Shown here: piece by piece, positions 33,990 through 41,201 of the stretch
How positions within the stretch are numbered: position 1 is the first letter of the stretch
How the letters are laid out: every line of letters starts with the position of its first letter
NCBI GenBank assembly: GCA_965117035.1
Contig: OZ220748.1
Location: 3,724,637 to 3,788,636 of the forward strand
Source: CAZENU01 sp965117035
Lineage (GTDB): Bacteria > Chloroflexota > Dehalococcoidia > Lucifugimonadales > CAZENU01
Length of the DNA stretch: 64,000 nucleotides
Direction of reading: 5' to 3'
The notes under the pieces: generated by a model
What the model was told of the DNA's origin: nothing
Seen by the model: the letters and a program-made list of their open reading frames with translations, nothing else
Databases searched by the model: none
Position numbers and translations under genes: made by a program

Positions 33990-34741
33990 CGGTGGTGGGC
34001 TGCGGCGGGACCGGCGGCTTCGTCGCCGAGGGCCTCTGCCGCCTCTTCCAGGGGCGGGAGGCCACCATCGTCCTGGTCGACCACGACCGGGTGGAGCCCC
34101 ACAACCTGCTCCGCCAGAACTTCTACGCGGAGGACGTGGGGCAGTTCAAGAGCAAAGCCCTCGCCGACCGGCTGGCGAAAGCGTACAACCGTCCCGTGGG
34201 CTACTCCGTCTACCCCTTCAAGGAGTACGACGAACGCCCGAACGGACCCGTCTACCCCGGCCTCATCGACATGGGCGAGAGCCTCATCATCGGCTGCGCC
34301 GACAACGCCGCCGCACGACGGGCGATGGCCGAGTGCCTGCCGGGACACCCGGCCCGCTGGCTCATCGACGCGGGCAACGACACCAACTGGGGACAGGTCC
34401 TCGTGGGCAACGTCTCCGGCAGGGTGGACTGGGAGGAGCCCCCATTCGAGGGCGAGACCTGCCACCTGGCCCCGGCGCCCACGCTCCAGCGTCCCGACCT
34501 GCTGACGGCCGTATCGACAAGGCCGCCCGACGTGGACTGCGCGGCGGCCCTCGACCTCACCGACCAGGACCCGACCATCAACCAGATGATGGCGTCGCTG
34601 GTGCTACAGGTAGTCCGCCGCATGGTGGCGGGCACCTGCCCCTTCATGGCCCTGTACCTGGACATGGACCTGGGAACGGTCACACCCACCTACGTCACGC
34701 CGGAGGCGGTGGAGCGGTCGGTGGGGACCTACGCCGAGTAA
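33941..34741 (+). CDS. ThiF/E1-like adenylyltransferase (PRTRC ThiF)
   Basis: A 266-residue E1-like enzyme. The Rossmann nucleotide-binding motif is VVGCGGTGGF (18-27). VDHDRVEPHNLLRQNF (46-61) is the adenylation loop, and GCADNAAARR (118-127) is the Asp-Asn ATP/Mg site. Candidate catalytic cysteines are Cys174 (GETCHLAP) and Cys200 (PPDVDCAAALDLTDQDPTIN), the second in the position conserved in PRTRC ThiF proteins. AGGAGG precedes the ATG at 33941. It would activate the ubiquitin-like protein at its C-terminus. Confidence 0.87.
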   Translation: MPYRLDNEFLLDNPWITVVGCGGTGGFVAEGLCRLFQGREATIVLVDHDRVEPHNLLRQNFYAEDVGQFKSKALADRLAKAYNRPVGYSVYPFKEYDERPNGPVYPGLIDMGESLIIGCADNAAARRAMAECLPGHPARWLIDAGNDTNWGQVLVGNVSGRVDWEEPPFEGETCHLAPAPTLQRPDLLTAVSTRPPDVDCAAALDLTDQDPTINQMMASLVLQVVRRMVAGTCPFMALYLDMDLGTVTPTYVTPEAVERSVGTYAE

Positions 34742-34789
34742 CCGGCGCAAGCAGATTCATTCGGAGAACGAACCGGAAAGGAGCAAGCA

Positions 34790-35176
34790 ATGTCTGACAA
34801 GAACGGAACCACCACGACCTGGGAAGACCCCAACAGTGGCCTGCGCAGGCACAAGCTGATGACGAAGGAGCTCGGGGAGAAGATCCCCGTGCTCTACGCC
34901 AACGAGAACGTCAAGGACTACGACGCCGTTCTCGCCCACGTGAAGCTGTTCACCCCCTTCAGCAACTGGACCTGGTACATCACGGAGTGGAACGCCGAAA
35001 CCGGCGAGTGCTTCGGCCTCGTCGAGGGGTTCGAGACCGAGCTTGGCTACTTCGATCTCACCGAAATGGCGGAAGCCACGGTGCTCGGCGGTGTCCCCGC
35101 AGTGGAGCGCGACCTGTACTGGAAGCCGACGACCCTCGGCGAGATCAAGAGGCAGTCATCAAGGGTGGCGGCCTAG
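34790..35176 (+). CDS. DUF2958 protein
   Basis: A 128-residue protein with the DUF2958 signature: HVKLFTPFSNWTWYITEWN, FGLVEGFETELGYFDLTEM and RDLYWKPTTLGEI. These proteins are widespread on ICEs and plasmids next to antirestriction and conjugation genes and have no established biochemical role. AAAGGAG precedes the ATG at 34790. Confidence 0.85.
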   Translation: MSDKNGTTTTWEDPNSGLRRHKLMTKELGEKIPVLYANENVKDYDAVLAHVKLFTPFSNWTWYITEWNAETGECFGLVEGFETELGYFDLTEMAEATVLGGVPAVERDLYWKPTTLGEIKRQSSRVAA

Positions 35177-35230
35177 CGACCGGCCAACGTGAACGCGGCC
35201 AAAGCACACATATAAGGGAAGGAGAAGACT

Positions 35231-35755
35231 ATGCCAGACGAGATCGGAACGGAAACGACCCGCCCGGACGCGCCGAGCGCGGACGAGAGTCTTTTCGGCG
35301 ACGCGACGGACGATACGCCTGCCGCGGTCGTCGAGGAGGAAGACTCCGAGGGTGACACCGAGCAGGACACCCAGGGCGCTGCCGACGACGGGGACAATCC
35401 CGACGCAGGGGAGACTGACGAGGGTGAGGCCGAGGCTACGCCATCGGACGAGCTGAAGGTCGTCGTCTCCATCAAGGGAGGCAGGGCCGTCATCGGGGTG
35501 CAGCAACCCTCGTCGGACCCGCACATCGAGACCTTCGAGGACGCGGACCTGTCCGAACTGGCGCAGGAGGTGCCTGCGGTTACGGAGAGGGCGAGGGCCA
35601 AGTGGGAGGAGACGCCCAAGCATCCCGCCTACGAAAGGCCCGCTCCCCCGCCCAAGCGCCGCAACAACCGGCGCCAGCAGGGGGCGGCGACGAACGCCAA
35701 CGCCGAGGGCGCGGCGGAGCAGGAGGATGCGCAGCAGACGCTGAGGCTGTTCTAG
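35231..35755 (+). CDS. Acidic protein, possibly PRTRC protein E-like
   Basis: 174 residues. The first 75 are very acidic and disordered-looking (EEEDSEGDTEQDTQG). A compact domain follows (LKVVVSIKGGRAVIGVQQPS ... DLSELAQEVPAVTERARAKW), then a basic Pro/Arg tail (PPPKRRNNRR). The compact part has the strand-strand-helix outline of PRTRC system protein E, but the match is weak. Its place directly after the cassette supports a link. AAGGAGAAG precedes the ATG. Confidence 0.5.
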   Translation: MPDEIGTETTRPDAPSADESLFGDATDDTPAAVVEEEDSEGDTEQDTQGAADDGDNPDAGETDEGEAEATPSDELKVVVSIKGGRAVIGVQQPSSDPHIETFEDADLSELAQEVPAVTERARAKWEETPKHPAYERPAPPPKRRNNRRQQGAATNANAEGAAEQEDAQQTLRLF

Positions 35756-35784
35756 GCCCGGCCGCCTGAGCGCAACACACGGGG

Positions 35785-35846
35785 GGAGGATGCCGCAATG
35801 CGGTGTCCTTCCTCCGCCGTCCATGTATGCGGCCTTTTTTGCGTTT
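35785..35846 (+). terminator. Hairpin plus T-run downstream of cassette
   Basis: A long imperfect hairpin (35785-35811, centre CCGC-aat-GCGG) is followed by CCATGTATGCGGCCTTTTTT, where six T residues end at 35840. It probably ends transcription of the cassette operon. The 26-base segment 35821-35846 is the first of four dispersed copies. Confidence 0.5.
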
Positions 35847-35875
35847 TGGACACCATGACGAAAGGAGCACGACGG

Positions 35876-36235
35876 ATGACATTCGAGGACAATAGAGGGG
35901 CGGGGCCGAATTCAGAGACAAGCAGGAGGTACGGGGTCATGGAGATGCACCTGTTCGACGAGAACGCCCCCGAGGAGGAGGCGCTGTGCGGGGTCGAAAC
36001 TTCGCGCGAAGAGCGAATGAGCGTGGAGTATTACCTGGAGGACCGCGTGCATGGCGCTTCCGTCGGGAACGTCTGCCAGGAGTGCAAGACGCTGGCGGCG
36101 CCGCTCGCCGGGAAGGTCATCGAGGCCGCAATTGAGGAACATGAGGCCGAGGGCCGGTTCGACGTGGCGGAGGACTATCGCGAGCTTGCCCAGACGCTTG
36201 CGAGGGAGACCGGTCAGAATCCGCCGGGTGGGTAG
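35876..36235 (+). CDS. Hypothetical protein with Cys pair
   Basis: 119 residues. GVMEMHLFDENAPEEEALCG and VGNVCQECKTLAAPL suggest a metal-binding site (Cys plus CxxC), followed by an acidic amphipathic helix region. AAAGGAG lies 10 bases before the ATG at 35876; an earlier frame to 35798 only extends into the terminator. Family unknown; last plus-strand gene of the element cargo. Confidence 0.55.
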   Translation: MTFEDNRGAGPNSETSRRYGVMEMHLFDENAPEEEALCGVETSREERMSVEYYLEDRVHGASVGNVCQECKTLAAPLAGKVIEAAIEEHEAEGRFDVAEDYRELAQTLARETGQNPPGG

Positions 36236-36245
36236 AAGGAAGTCC

Positions 36246-36272
36246 AGCCCATCCATATGTGTGGGCTTTTTT
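36246..36272 (+). terminator. Intrinsic terminator
   Basis: AGCCCA (36246-36251) pairs with TGGGCT (36262-36267), running into six T residues (36267-36272), just after the stop at 36235. Confidence 0.6.
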
Positions 36273-36287
36273 GCGTTTGCGGAGTGT

Positions 36288-36308
36288 ATGGCCGGGGGCG
36301 CCGGCCAT
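36288..36308. terminator. Palindromic hairpin between convergent genes
   Basis: ATGGCCGG (36288-36295) pairs perfectly with CCGGCCAT (36301-36308), with a GGGCG loop. Outer G-U and A-U pairs extend it. It lies between the plus-strand gene ending at 36235 and the minus-strand gene ending at 36330, a position that suits a two-way terminator. Confidence 0.5.
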
Positions 36309-36329
36309 GTATGCAGCTCTTTTTGCGTT

Positions 36330-37097
36330 TCAGTAGAAGGGCGACGCGACCTTCGGGTCCCCGCGCCAGGTGGCGTCCAGGAAGTCGGGGATATGCGCGT
36401 TGGTCAGCTCGCCCTCCCAGTAGGCGGCGCGCTCGGCCTTGGCGAGGCTGACCGGCTGAATATGCCATCCGGGGTTGGACTCCCGTATCGCGCGGGCGAT
36501 GTCGGCGAACGTCGCGCCCCGCGTGCAGAAGTCGTCGACGACGATCACCAGGCCGGGTTCGCCTTCGATGGGGGCAGCGAGATACACCCCGTCCACGGTG
36601 GCGTCCCGCTTGGCCGCGGGGGCGATGCGGGTGATGCTGGGGTGCCGGTCCTTGGTGACGTGATGTGGGAGCCACTCCCAGCCGCGGGATTCCGAAAGCG
36701 CGGACGCCAGCATCGAAGCGGGCGTGTCGCTTTGCACGATATTCTGCCCTGAAGAGACCGAGGAGACGACGACGACGCGCGGGTCCCCGGTGAAGAGGAT
36801 ATTGCTGAACGCCGCGCAGAACGTGCGGGTGGCCGCCCTCGCGGCGTAAGGTTCGCCGTACTTGAACTGGTTGAAGCGCCGGGTCCACTTCTCGCTGGGC
36901 CGGTCGGTGATACGGAACCCGACTGTGAGCAGCCCCAGGTCGCCGACCGGGAGGGGGTTGATGCGGATCAACTGGCCCACCACCTCGTAGCTGCCCAGGG
37001 TCACATCGCCGAACATGAGCGCAGCCCGGCGCGCAGCCTCGTCGCCCGCCGGGTAGGCAGACGGCGCTGGCGTTGCCGGTCCCGTTTCCTTGCCCAT
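36330..37097 (-). CDS. Phosphoribosyltransferase-domain protein
   Basis: About 255 residues. The PRPP-binding motif GLVIVVDDFCTRGATFADIA marks a type I phosphoribosyltransferase fold of the ComF/Gpt kind. I place the start at the ATG at 37097 (GGGAG 8 bases upstream) rather than 37124. The N-terminal half has a YGEPYAARAATRTFCAAFSN segment I cannot place. Type I PRTases on mobile DNA may act in competence-like DNA handling or nucleotide salvage; the substrate is unknown. It is the only minus-strand gene here besides its XRE neighbour. Confidence 0.68.
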   Translation of the reverse strand: MGKETGPATPAPSAYPAGDEAARRAALMFGDVTLGSYEVVGQLIRINPLPVGDLGLLTVGFRITDRPSEKWTRRFNQFKYGEPYAARAATRTFCAAFSNILFTGDPRVVVVSSVSSGQNIVQSDTPASMLASALSESRGWEWLPHHVTKDRHPSITRIAPAAKRDATVDGVYLAAPIEGEPGLVIVVDDFCTRGATFADIARAIRESNPGWHIQPVSLAKAERAAYWEGELTNAHIPDFLDATWRGDPKVASPFY

Positions 37098-37145
37098 GCG
37101 TTCTGCTCCCGCGCGGTCTCGCATACGACCCCAGGTGCAATGCGG

Positions 37146-37400
37146 TCAGCGATCGCCGCCGTCGAAGAGATATCCTAGCCCCATGCCGTGGGCCAGTTCA
37201 AGCAGCGCCCTGCGGTGCTGGTAGTTTGGCCGCGTCCTGCCCTCGGCCCATCGCCATACGGTGTGCCGGTAGGTGCCGAGGCGGCGGGCTATGTCAGACC
37301 AGGAGTATCCCGACTCCCTCTGGAACCGCTTGAGACGCTCCGGGAAGTCCACCGGGACTGCGTAGGTTTCTCTGCTGTGACGGATACGCTGTCGCGGCAT
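37146..37400 (-). CDS. XRE-family regulator
   Basis: An 84-residue protein with a helix-turn-helix, SGYSWSDIARRLGTYRHTVW then RWAEGRTRPNYQHRRAL, the cro/C1 recognition helix pattern. AAGGA precedes the ATG at 37400. It lies upstream of the phosphoribosyltransferase gene in the same orientation and may regulate it. Confidence 0.75.
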   Translation of the reverse strand: MPRQRIRHSRETYAVPVDFPERLKRFQRESGYSWSDIARRLGTYRHTVWRWAEGRTRPNYQHRRALLELAHGMGLGYLFDGGDR

Positions 37401-37561
37401 CGAGCCGGTCCTTCAAGGTCGGCGCTCCCTCCACGAGGAATCCAGGCCGGGCGGCATACCTTCGAGAGCCGGAGCTTGAAGCTCCTGCCCTTCTTCGTGT
37501 ATGCCGCCCTTCCTGCGTTCTGCCTTTTTGGTGCGAGGGGGCCGGTCAGCCCTCGCGCTCA

Positions 37562-40500
37562 TCAGGAGCCTGGGCCGCCGTCGTCCGGCTGTTCCCAGTT
37601 CACCTTGTGGTTGGCGTCGTGGGCGAGGCCGGTGTGGGACAGGTCGGCGTCGGTGTCCGATGCGGACGACTCGATGTCGCCGCCGTTGAGCGCCAGCGAG
37701 TTCGCCAGGACGGCGATGCCCTGGGTGGAGAGGTTCGGCTCGACGACGGTGTGGGTGAAGACCAGGGTGGTCGAGCCGCTGCCGGAGGCATAGCCAGCCT
37801 GCTTCGCGCCCCAGTCCGCCGGGTCCATGTCGATGGTCAGCTGCGGCGTTCCGGTCACGTCCACCGCCTCGCTGAAGGTGACGCTGATGATGATCACGTC
37901 GCCCTTGCCGTAGGTGTCGTCGGCGCCGGGGTCCGAGGTTATCGACACGGCGGTAACCGTCGGGGTCGGGGGCTGCCAGTCCACCTTGTGATTGGCGTCG
38001 TGGGCGAGGCCGGCGTGGGACAGGTCGGCGTCGGTGTCCGATGCGGACGACTCGATGTCGCCGCCGTTGAGCGCCAGCGAGTTCGCCAGCACCGCTATGC
38101 CCTGCGTCGAGAGGTTGGGCTCCACCACGGTGTGGGTGAAGACCAGGGTGGTCGAGCCACTGCCGCTGGCATAGCTCGCCTGCTTCGCGCCCCAGTCCGC
38201 CGGGTCCATGTCGATGGTCAACTGCGGGGTTCCCGTCACGTCCACCGCCTCGTCGAAGGTGACGCTGATGCGGATCACGTCGCCGGGGCCGTAGGTGTCG
38301 TCAGAACCGGGGTTGGAGGTTATCGACACGCCGGTCACCGACGGGGTCGATGGGGTTGGTGTCGGGGTTGGTGTCGGTGTTGGTGTTGGGGTCGGCGGCG
38401 ACTGCTGCCAGTCCACCTTGTGGCTGGCGTCGTGGGCGAGGCCGGTGTGGGACAGGTCGGCGTCCTCGCCGTCCGACTGGATGGTTGCTCCGTTCAACTC
38501 CAGCGAGTTCTCAAGCACCGCGATGCCCTGGGTGGAGAGGTTGGGCTCCACCACGGTGTGGGTGAAGGTCAGGGTGGCCGTGCCGCTGCCGCTGGCATAG
38601 CTGGCCCACTTCTCGCCCCAATCCGCCGGGTCCATGTCGATCTTCAATCGCGGCGTTCCGGTGACGTCCACCGCCTCGCTGAAGGTCAGCGTGATGCTGA
38701 TGGTCTCGCCGCCGCCGTAGGTGGCGTTGGCCTGGGGGGAAGAGGACACGGCCACGCCGGACACTGTCGCCGGGACGCTCTGCTCCTCTTCGCTCTCGCC
38801 CTGTCCGCCGCCGTCATCCCCGCTCGCGCCGCCGTCTCCGTCTCCGTCTCCGTCCGGCTGCGTCTGCCAGTCCACCTTGTGGTTGGCGTCATGGGCCAGG
38901 CCGGTGTGCAACAGGCTGGCGTCCTCGCCGTCCGACTGGATGGTCCCGCCGTTCAGCTCCAGGGTGCTTTCCAGCACGGCGATGCCCTGGGTGGAGATGT
39001 TCGGTTCAACCACCGTGTGGGTGAAGATGAGGTTGGCCGTGCCGCTGCCGCTGGCGTAGCTGGCCCACTTCTCGCCCCACTCCGCCGGGTCCATGTCGAT
39101 CTTGAGGCGGGGTGTGCCTCCCGAGGTGCCCACGTCCACCACCAACTGGTTGAAGGTCACCTGCACCTGGATGGTGTCGCCGATGCCGTAGGTCTTGTCC
39201 GCGCCCGGGTCCGAGACCACGGACACCCCGGTCACCGATACCGCCGGGACCTGCTGCGGGTCGCTCCCGATCGCCTCGATTCCCAAATATTCACTGGCGA
39301 AATCGCCGACCCAAAGCACGGTGCGCTGCTCGAAGGTCTCCACGGCGGCGCCGTTGGCGCCCTTCAGCGGTCCGAAGCTGGGCGGCTTGGTGTAGCTCAC
39401 CTTGACCGTGTCCTCTTCGTTGGTGAACGAGACCAGCCGCATTTTCACTCCCGTGTCAGGGAAATCAATGGTTTCGAAACTGATGCTGTCGGAGACTATA
39501 TTGCGACTGGCGCCGTTTACGGTGACGGTGAAATCCGACGCCGCCGGCTTTGAAGTCGGGTCCAAGTTCTGGTCAAAATACAGATACACCTCATCTGCGA
39601 AGAAGTACCCGTACTTGAACTCCGGGGGAACCGGGGGAGGTGGTGGATCCTCGAAGTCCGGCAACTCATTGCCTGCCGGATCCTTCAGCGGGTTCTGAGT
39701 CGGCTTGGTGTACGTCACCTTGTAGGGGCGGCCGGCAAGCACGCTGTCTAGACTCAGCGTTACGGTGCTGCCGGAGATGGTGGGGGGTCCCGTGACGGTA
39801 TGAGTTGCCACGCGGTCAAAGTCATAGAGCGTCCCGTATAACACATTGCGGCGAGGAGGTAACTTCGAGGTTACGGTGAATGCGCTCGCGGCCGGCCGCG
39901 ACATGGCGTCCAGCTCCTGGTCGAAGGTAATGACCAGCTTCCTGTAATCGACAGCCGGGATGGGGCCGTCCCCTGGGATGAATATATCCGTGCCGATGAT
40001 CGTGGGCAGCGGCGTATTGTTGGTCACCGACCGACCGGAGAAGTTCAGCACTTCGTTGCCGTTGTGAGAATTGTCCTTCAGCGGATTATCATCCGGTTTG
40101 GTGTAGCTCACCGTGACCGTCTCGTTGCGGAAGACACTGCTTTCCAACGTCACTTCCGCAAAGTCGTTCGGGGCGCGGACATGCAGCCTGGAGATTGGAT
40201 TCTGGCCGAACCTGCTGGTTTTGACCGTGCCCGTGCCGGCGATGGTCCTGGTCGTGCCGCCCCGGGTCACGGACACGCTGAACGCGCTGCCAGCAGTGCC
40301 CGACTCCGGTTTCAGGTCCTCATTGAAGGTCACCTTCAGCGTCGTGCCTGATACCTCCGCGCTGGCGAAGGTGGGGCGCGTCCGGTCCGACGTGTCCGGG
40401 CGAACGCCATTGTAGAGGCGCCCGTTGGTGAATGATCTCACCCGTTCGCCATCCCAGGTCTGTAGCGGGTTCTGCGACGGCACGGTGTAGTTCACCGTGA

Positions 40501-40855
40501 CCTCCTCGCCGTGGCGGATTGTGCCGTTCAGGTCCACGCGCACCACGCCATATCTCCCACCGGACATGCGAACCGTGCCTGTGCCGTGCAGGGTCCGGGC
40601 CGTGTCGTACCGCGCAGCGCGCACCACGAACGCGCTGCTCGGCGGCACCGAGTCGTAGTCCAGCCCTTTGCTGAACTCCAGGGTCACCCCATTCCCATTC
40701 GCCCCCCACACATGCCCACTAGAGAAACGTATGTCATTATTGAACTGCGCTTGCGCCGGCTGTGGACCTGGCAGCAGGACGGCCAGGGCGATGAGGGCGG
40801 CGATGGCTGGCAGCGGCCAGCGGCGGAGGTAGGGGGCGAAAGCGGTGAGCCTCAT
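37562..40855 (-). CDS. Giant secreted SwmB/Ig-like repeat protein
   Basis: 1097 residues. A signal peptide (LRRWPLPAIAALIALAVLLP, ending PAQAQ) is followed by four SwmB-type repeats of about 110 residues, each with VTFNEDLKP-like and VSYTKPDDNPLKD-like strands. Four beta-sandwich repeats of about 115 residues follow, each with GDTIQVQVTF, LKIDMDPA.WG, YASGSGT, FTHTVVEPN, STQGIAVL and GLAHDANHKVDWQ. Linkers are low complexity (PTPTPTPT, DGDGDGG). There is no membrane anchor or sortase motif at the C-terminus. It is probably a surface or matrix adhesin. The last two repeats are almost identical at DNA level. Confidence 0.85.
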   Translation of the reverse strand: MRLTAFAPYLRRWPLPAIAALIALAVLLPGPQPAQAQFNNDIRFSSGHVWGANGNGVTLEFSKGLDYDSVPPSSAFVVRAARYDTARTLHGTGTVRMSGGRYGVVRVDLNGTIRHGEEVTVNYTVPSQNPLQTWDGERVRSFTNGRLYNGVRPDTSDRTRPTFASAEVSGTTLKVTFNEDLKPESGTAGSAFSVSVTRGGTTRTIAGTGTVKTSRFGQNPISRLHVRAPNDFAEVTLESSVFRNETVTVSYTKPDDNPLKDNSHNGNEVLNFSGRSVTNNTPLPTIIGTDIFIPGDGPIPAVDYRKLVITFDQELDAMSRPAASAFTVTSKLPPRRNVLYGTLYDFDRVATHTVTGPPTISGSTVTLSLDSVLAGRPYKVTYTKPTQNPLKDPAGNELPDFEDPPPPPVPPEFKYGYFFADEVYLYFDQNLDPTSKPAASDFTVTVNGASRNIVSDSISFETIDFPDTGVKMRLVSFTNEEDTVKVSYTKPPSFGPLKGANGAAVETFEQRTVLWVGDFASEYLGIEAIGSDPQQVPAVSVTGVSVVSDPGADKTYGIGDTIQVQVTFNQLVVDVGTSGGTPRLKIDMDPAEWGEKWASYASGSGTANLIFTHTVVEPNISTQGIAVLESTLELNGGTIQSDGEDASLLHTGLAHDANHKVDWQTQPDGDGDGDGGASGDDGGGQGESEEEQSVPATVSGVAVSSSPQANATYGGGETISITLTFSEAVDVTGTPRLKIDMDPADWGEKWASYASGSGTATLTFTHTVVEPNLSTQGIAVLENSLELNGATIQSDGEDADLSHTGLAHDASHKVDWQQSPPTPTPTPTPTPTPTPSTPSVTGVSITSNPGSDDTYGPGDVIRISVTFDEAVDVTGTPQLTIDMDPADWGAKQASYASGSGSTTLVFTHTVVEPNLSTQGIAVLANSLALNGGDIESSASDTDADLSHAGLAHDANHKVDWQPPTPTVTAVSITSDPGADDTYGKGDVIIISVTFSEAVDVTGTPQLTIDMDPADWGAKQAGYASGSGSTTLVFTHTVVEPNLSTQGIAVLANSLALNGGDIESSASDTDADLSHTGLAHDANHKVNWEQPDDGGPGS

Positions 40856-41201
40856 GCCGTCACCTCCTTGATGAGATGGGCGCGAGGCTCCGCGAGGTTG
40901 GGTTTACTGCGTGAAAATCGGGGGGGGGGGTAGAATTCAATGCGCCGTGGAAGGCGCTCAGGGCATGGGAAGGCGACGGTGCGCACGCAGTCGCCGGTCC
41001 AGGTTCTCTCTGTATGAAAGCCAAGTCAGCACCTCCCTTTTTCGGGCGAAATCCCTATGGACAATACCACATGAACATCATCTGGGCGTGACCTTTTCGG
41101 CAATTTAATATGATCTACTATGACCTTTTCCGAGAATCCGGTATAATCGCCCCGAATGCGTCGAATCCCAAAGGCGCGCGGGGCCCGCGGCCCCACGGGA
41201 G
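40856..41201. promoter_or_regulatory. Divergent promoter region with G11 tract
   Basis: 346 bases between the minus-strand surface-protein gene and the plus-strand kinase gene. It holds an eleven-G run (40920-40930), 65-75 bases upstream of the surface-protein ATG, and the repeats and promoter listed separately. No other gene is seen in it. Confidence 0.6.
41089..41147 (+). promoter_or_regulatory. Promoter with TGACCTTTTC repeat
   Basis: TGACCTTTTC occurs at 41089-41098 and again at 41121-41130, 32 bases apart (three helical turns). The second overlaps a -35-like ATGACC (41120-41125), 16 bases before a perfect TATAAT (41142-41147). The direct repeats suit binding by the OmpR-type domain of the downstream gene product. 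The start site would be near 41154. Confidence 0.55.

Larger units (their letters stand above)
35821..37520. repeat. Four dispersed 26-base repeats (T-rich core)
   Basis: The sequence CCATGTATGCGGCCTTTTTT plus GCGTTT is found at 35821-35846. Close copies occur at 36253-36278 and 36305-36330, and a degenerate copy at 37495-37520, all in the same orientation. All lie between genes, two of them at the 3' end of the convergent pair 36235/36330. Copies keep the TTTTTTGCGTTT end best, so they look like mobile or recycled terminator tails. Confidence 0.5.

Noticed and set aside
37607..39553. 648-codon frame opposite the surface protein
   Set aside because: Mirror of the repeats in the true gene; no start context or family match.
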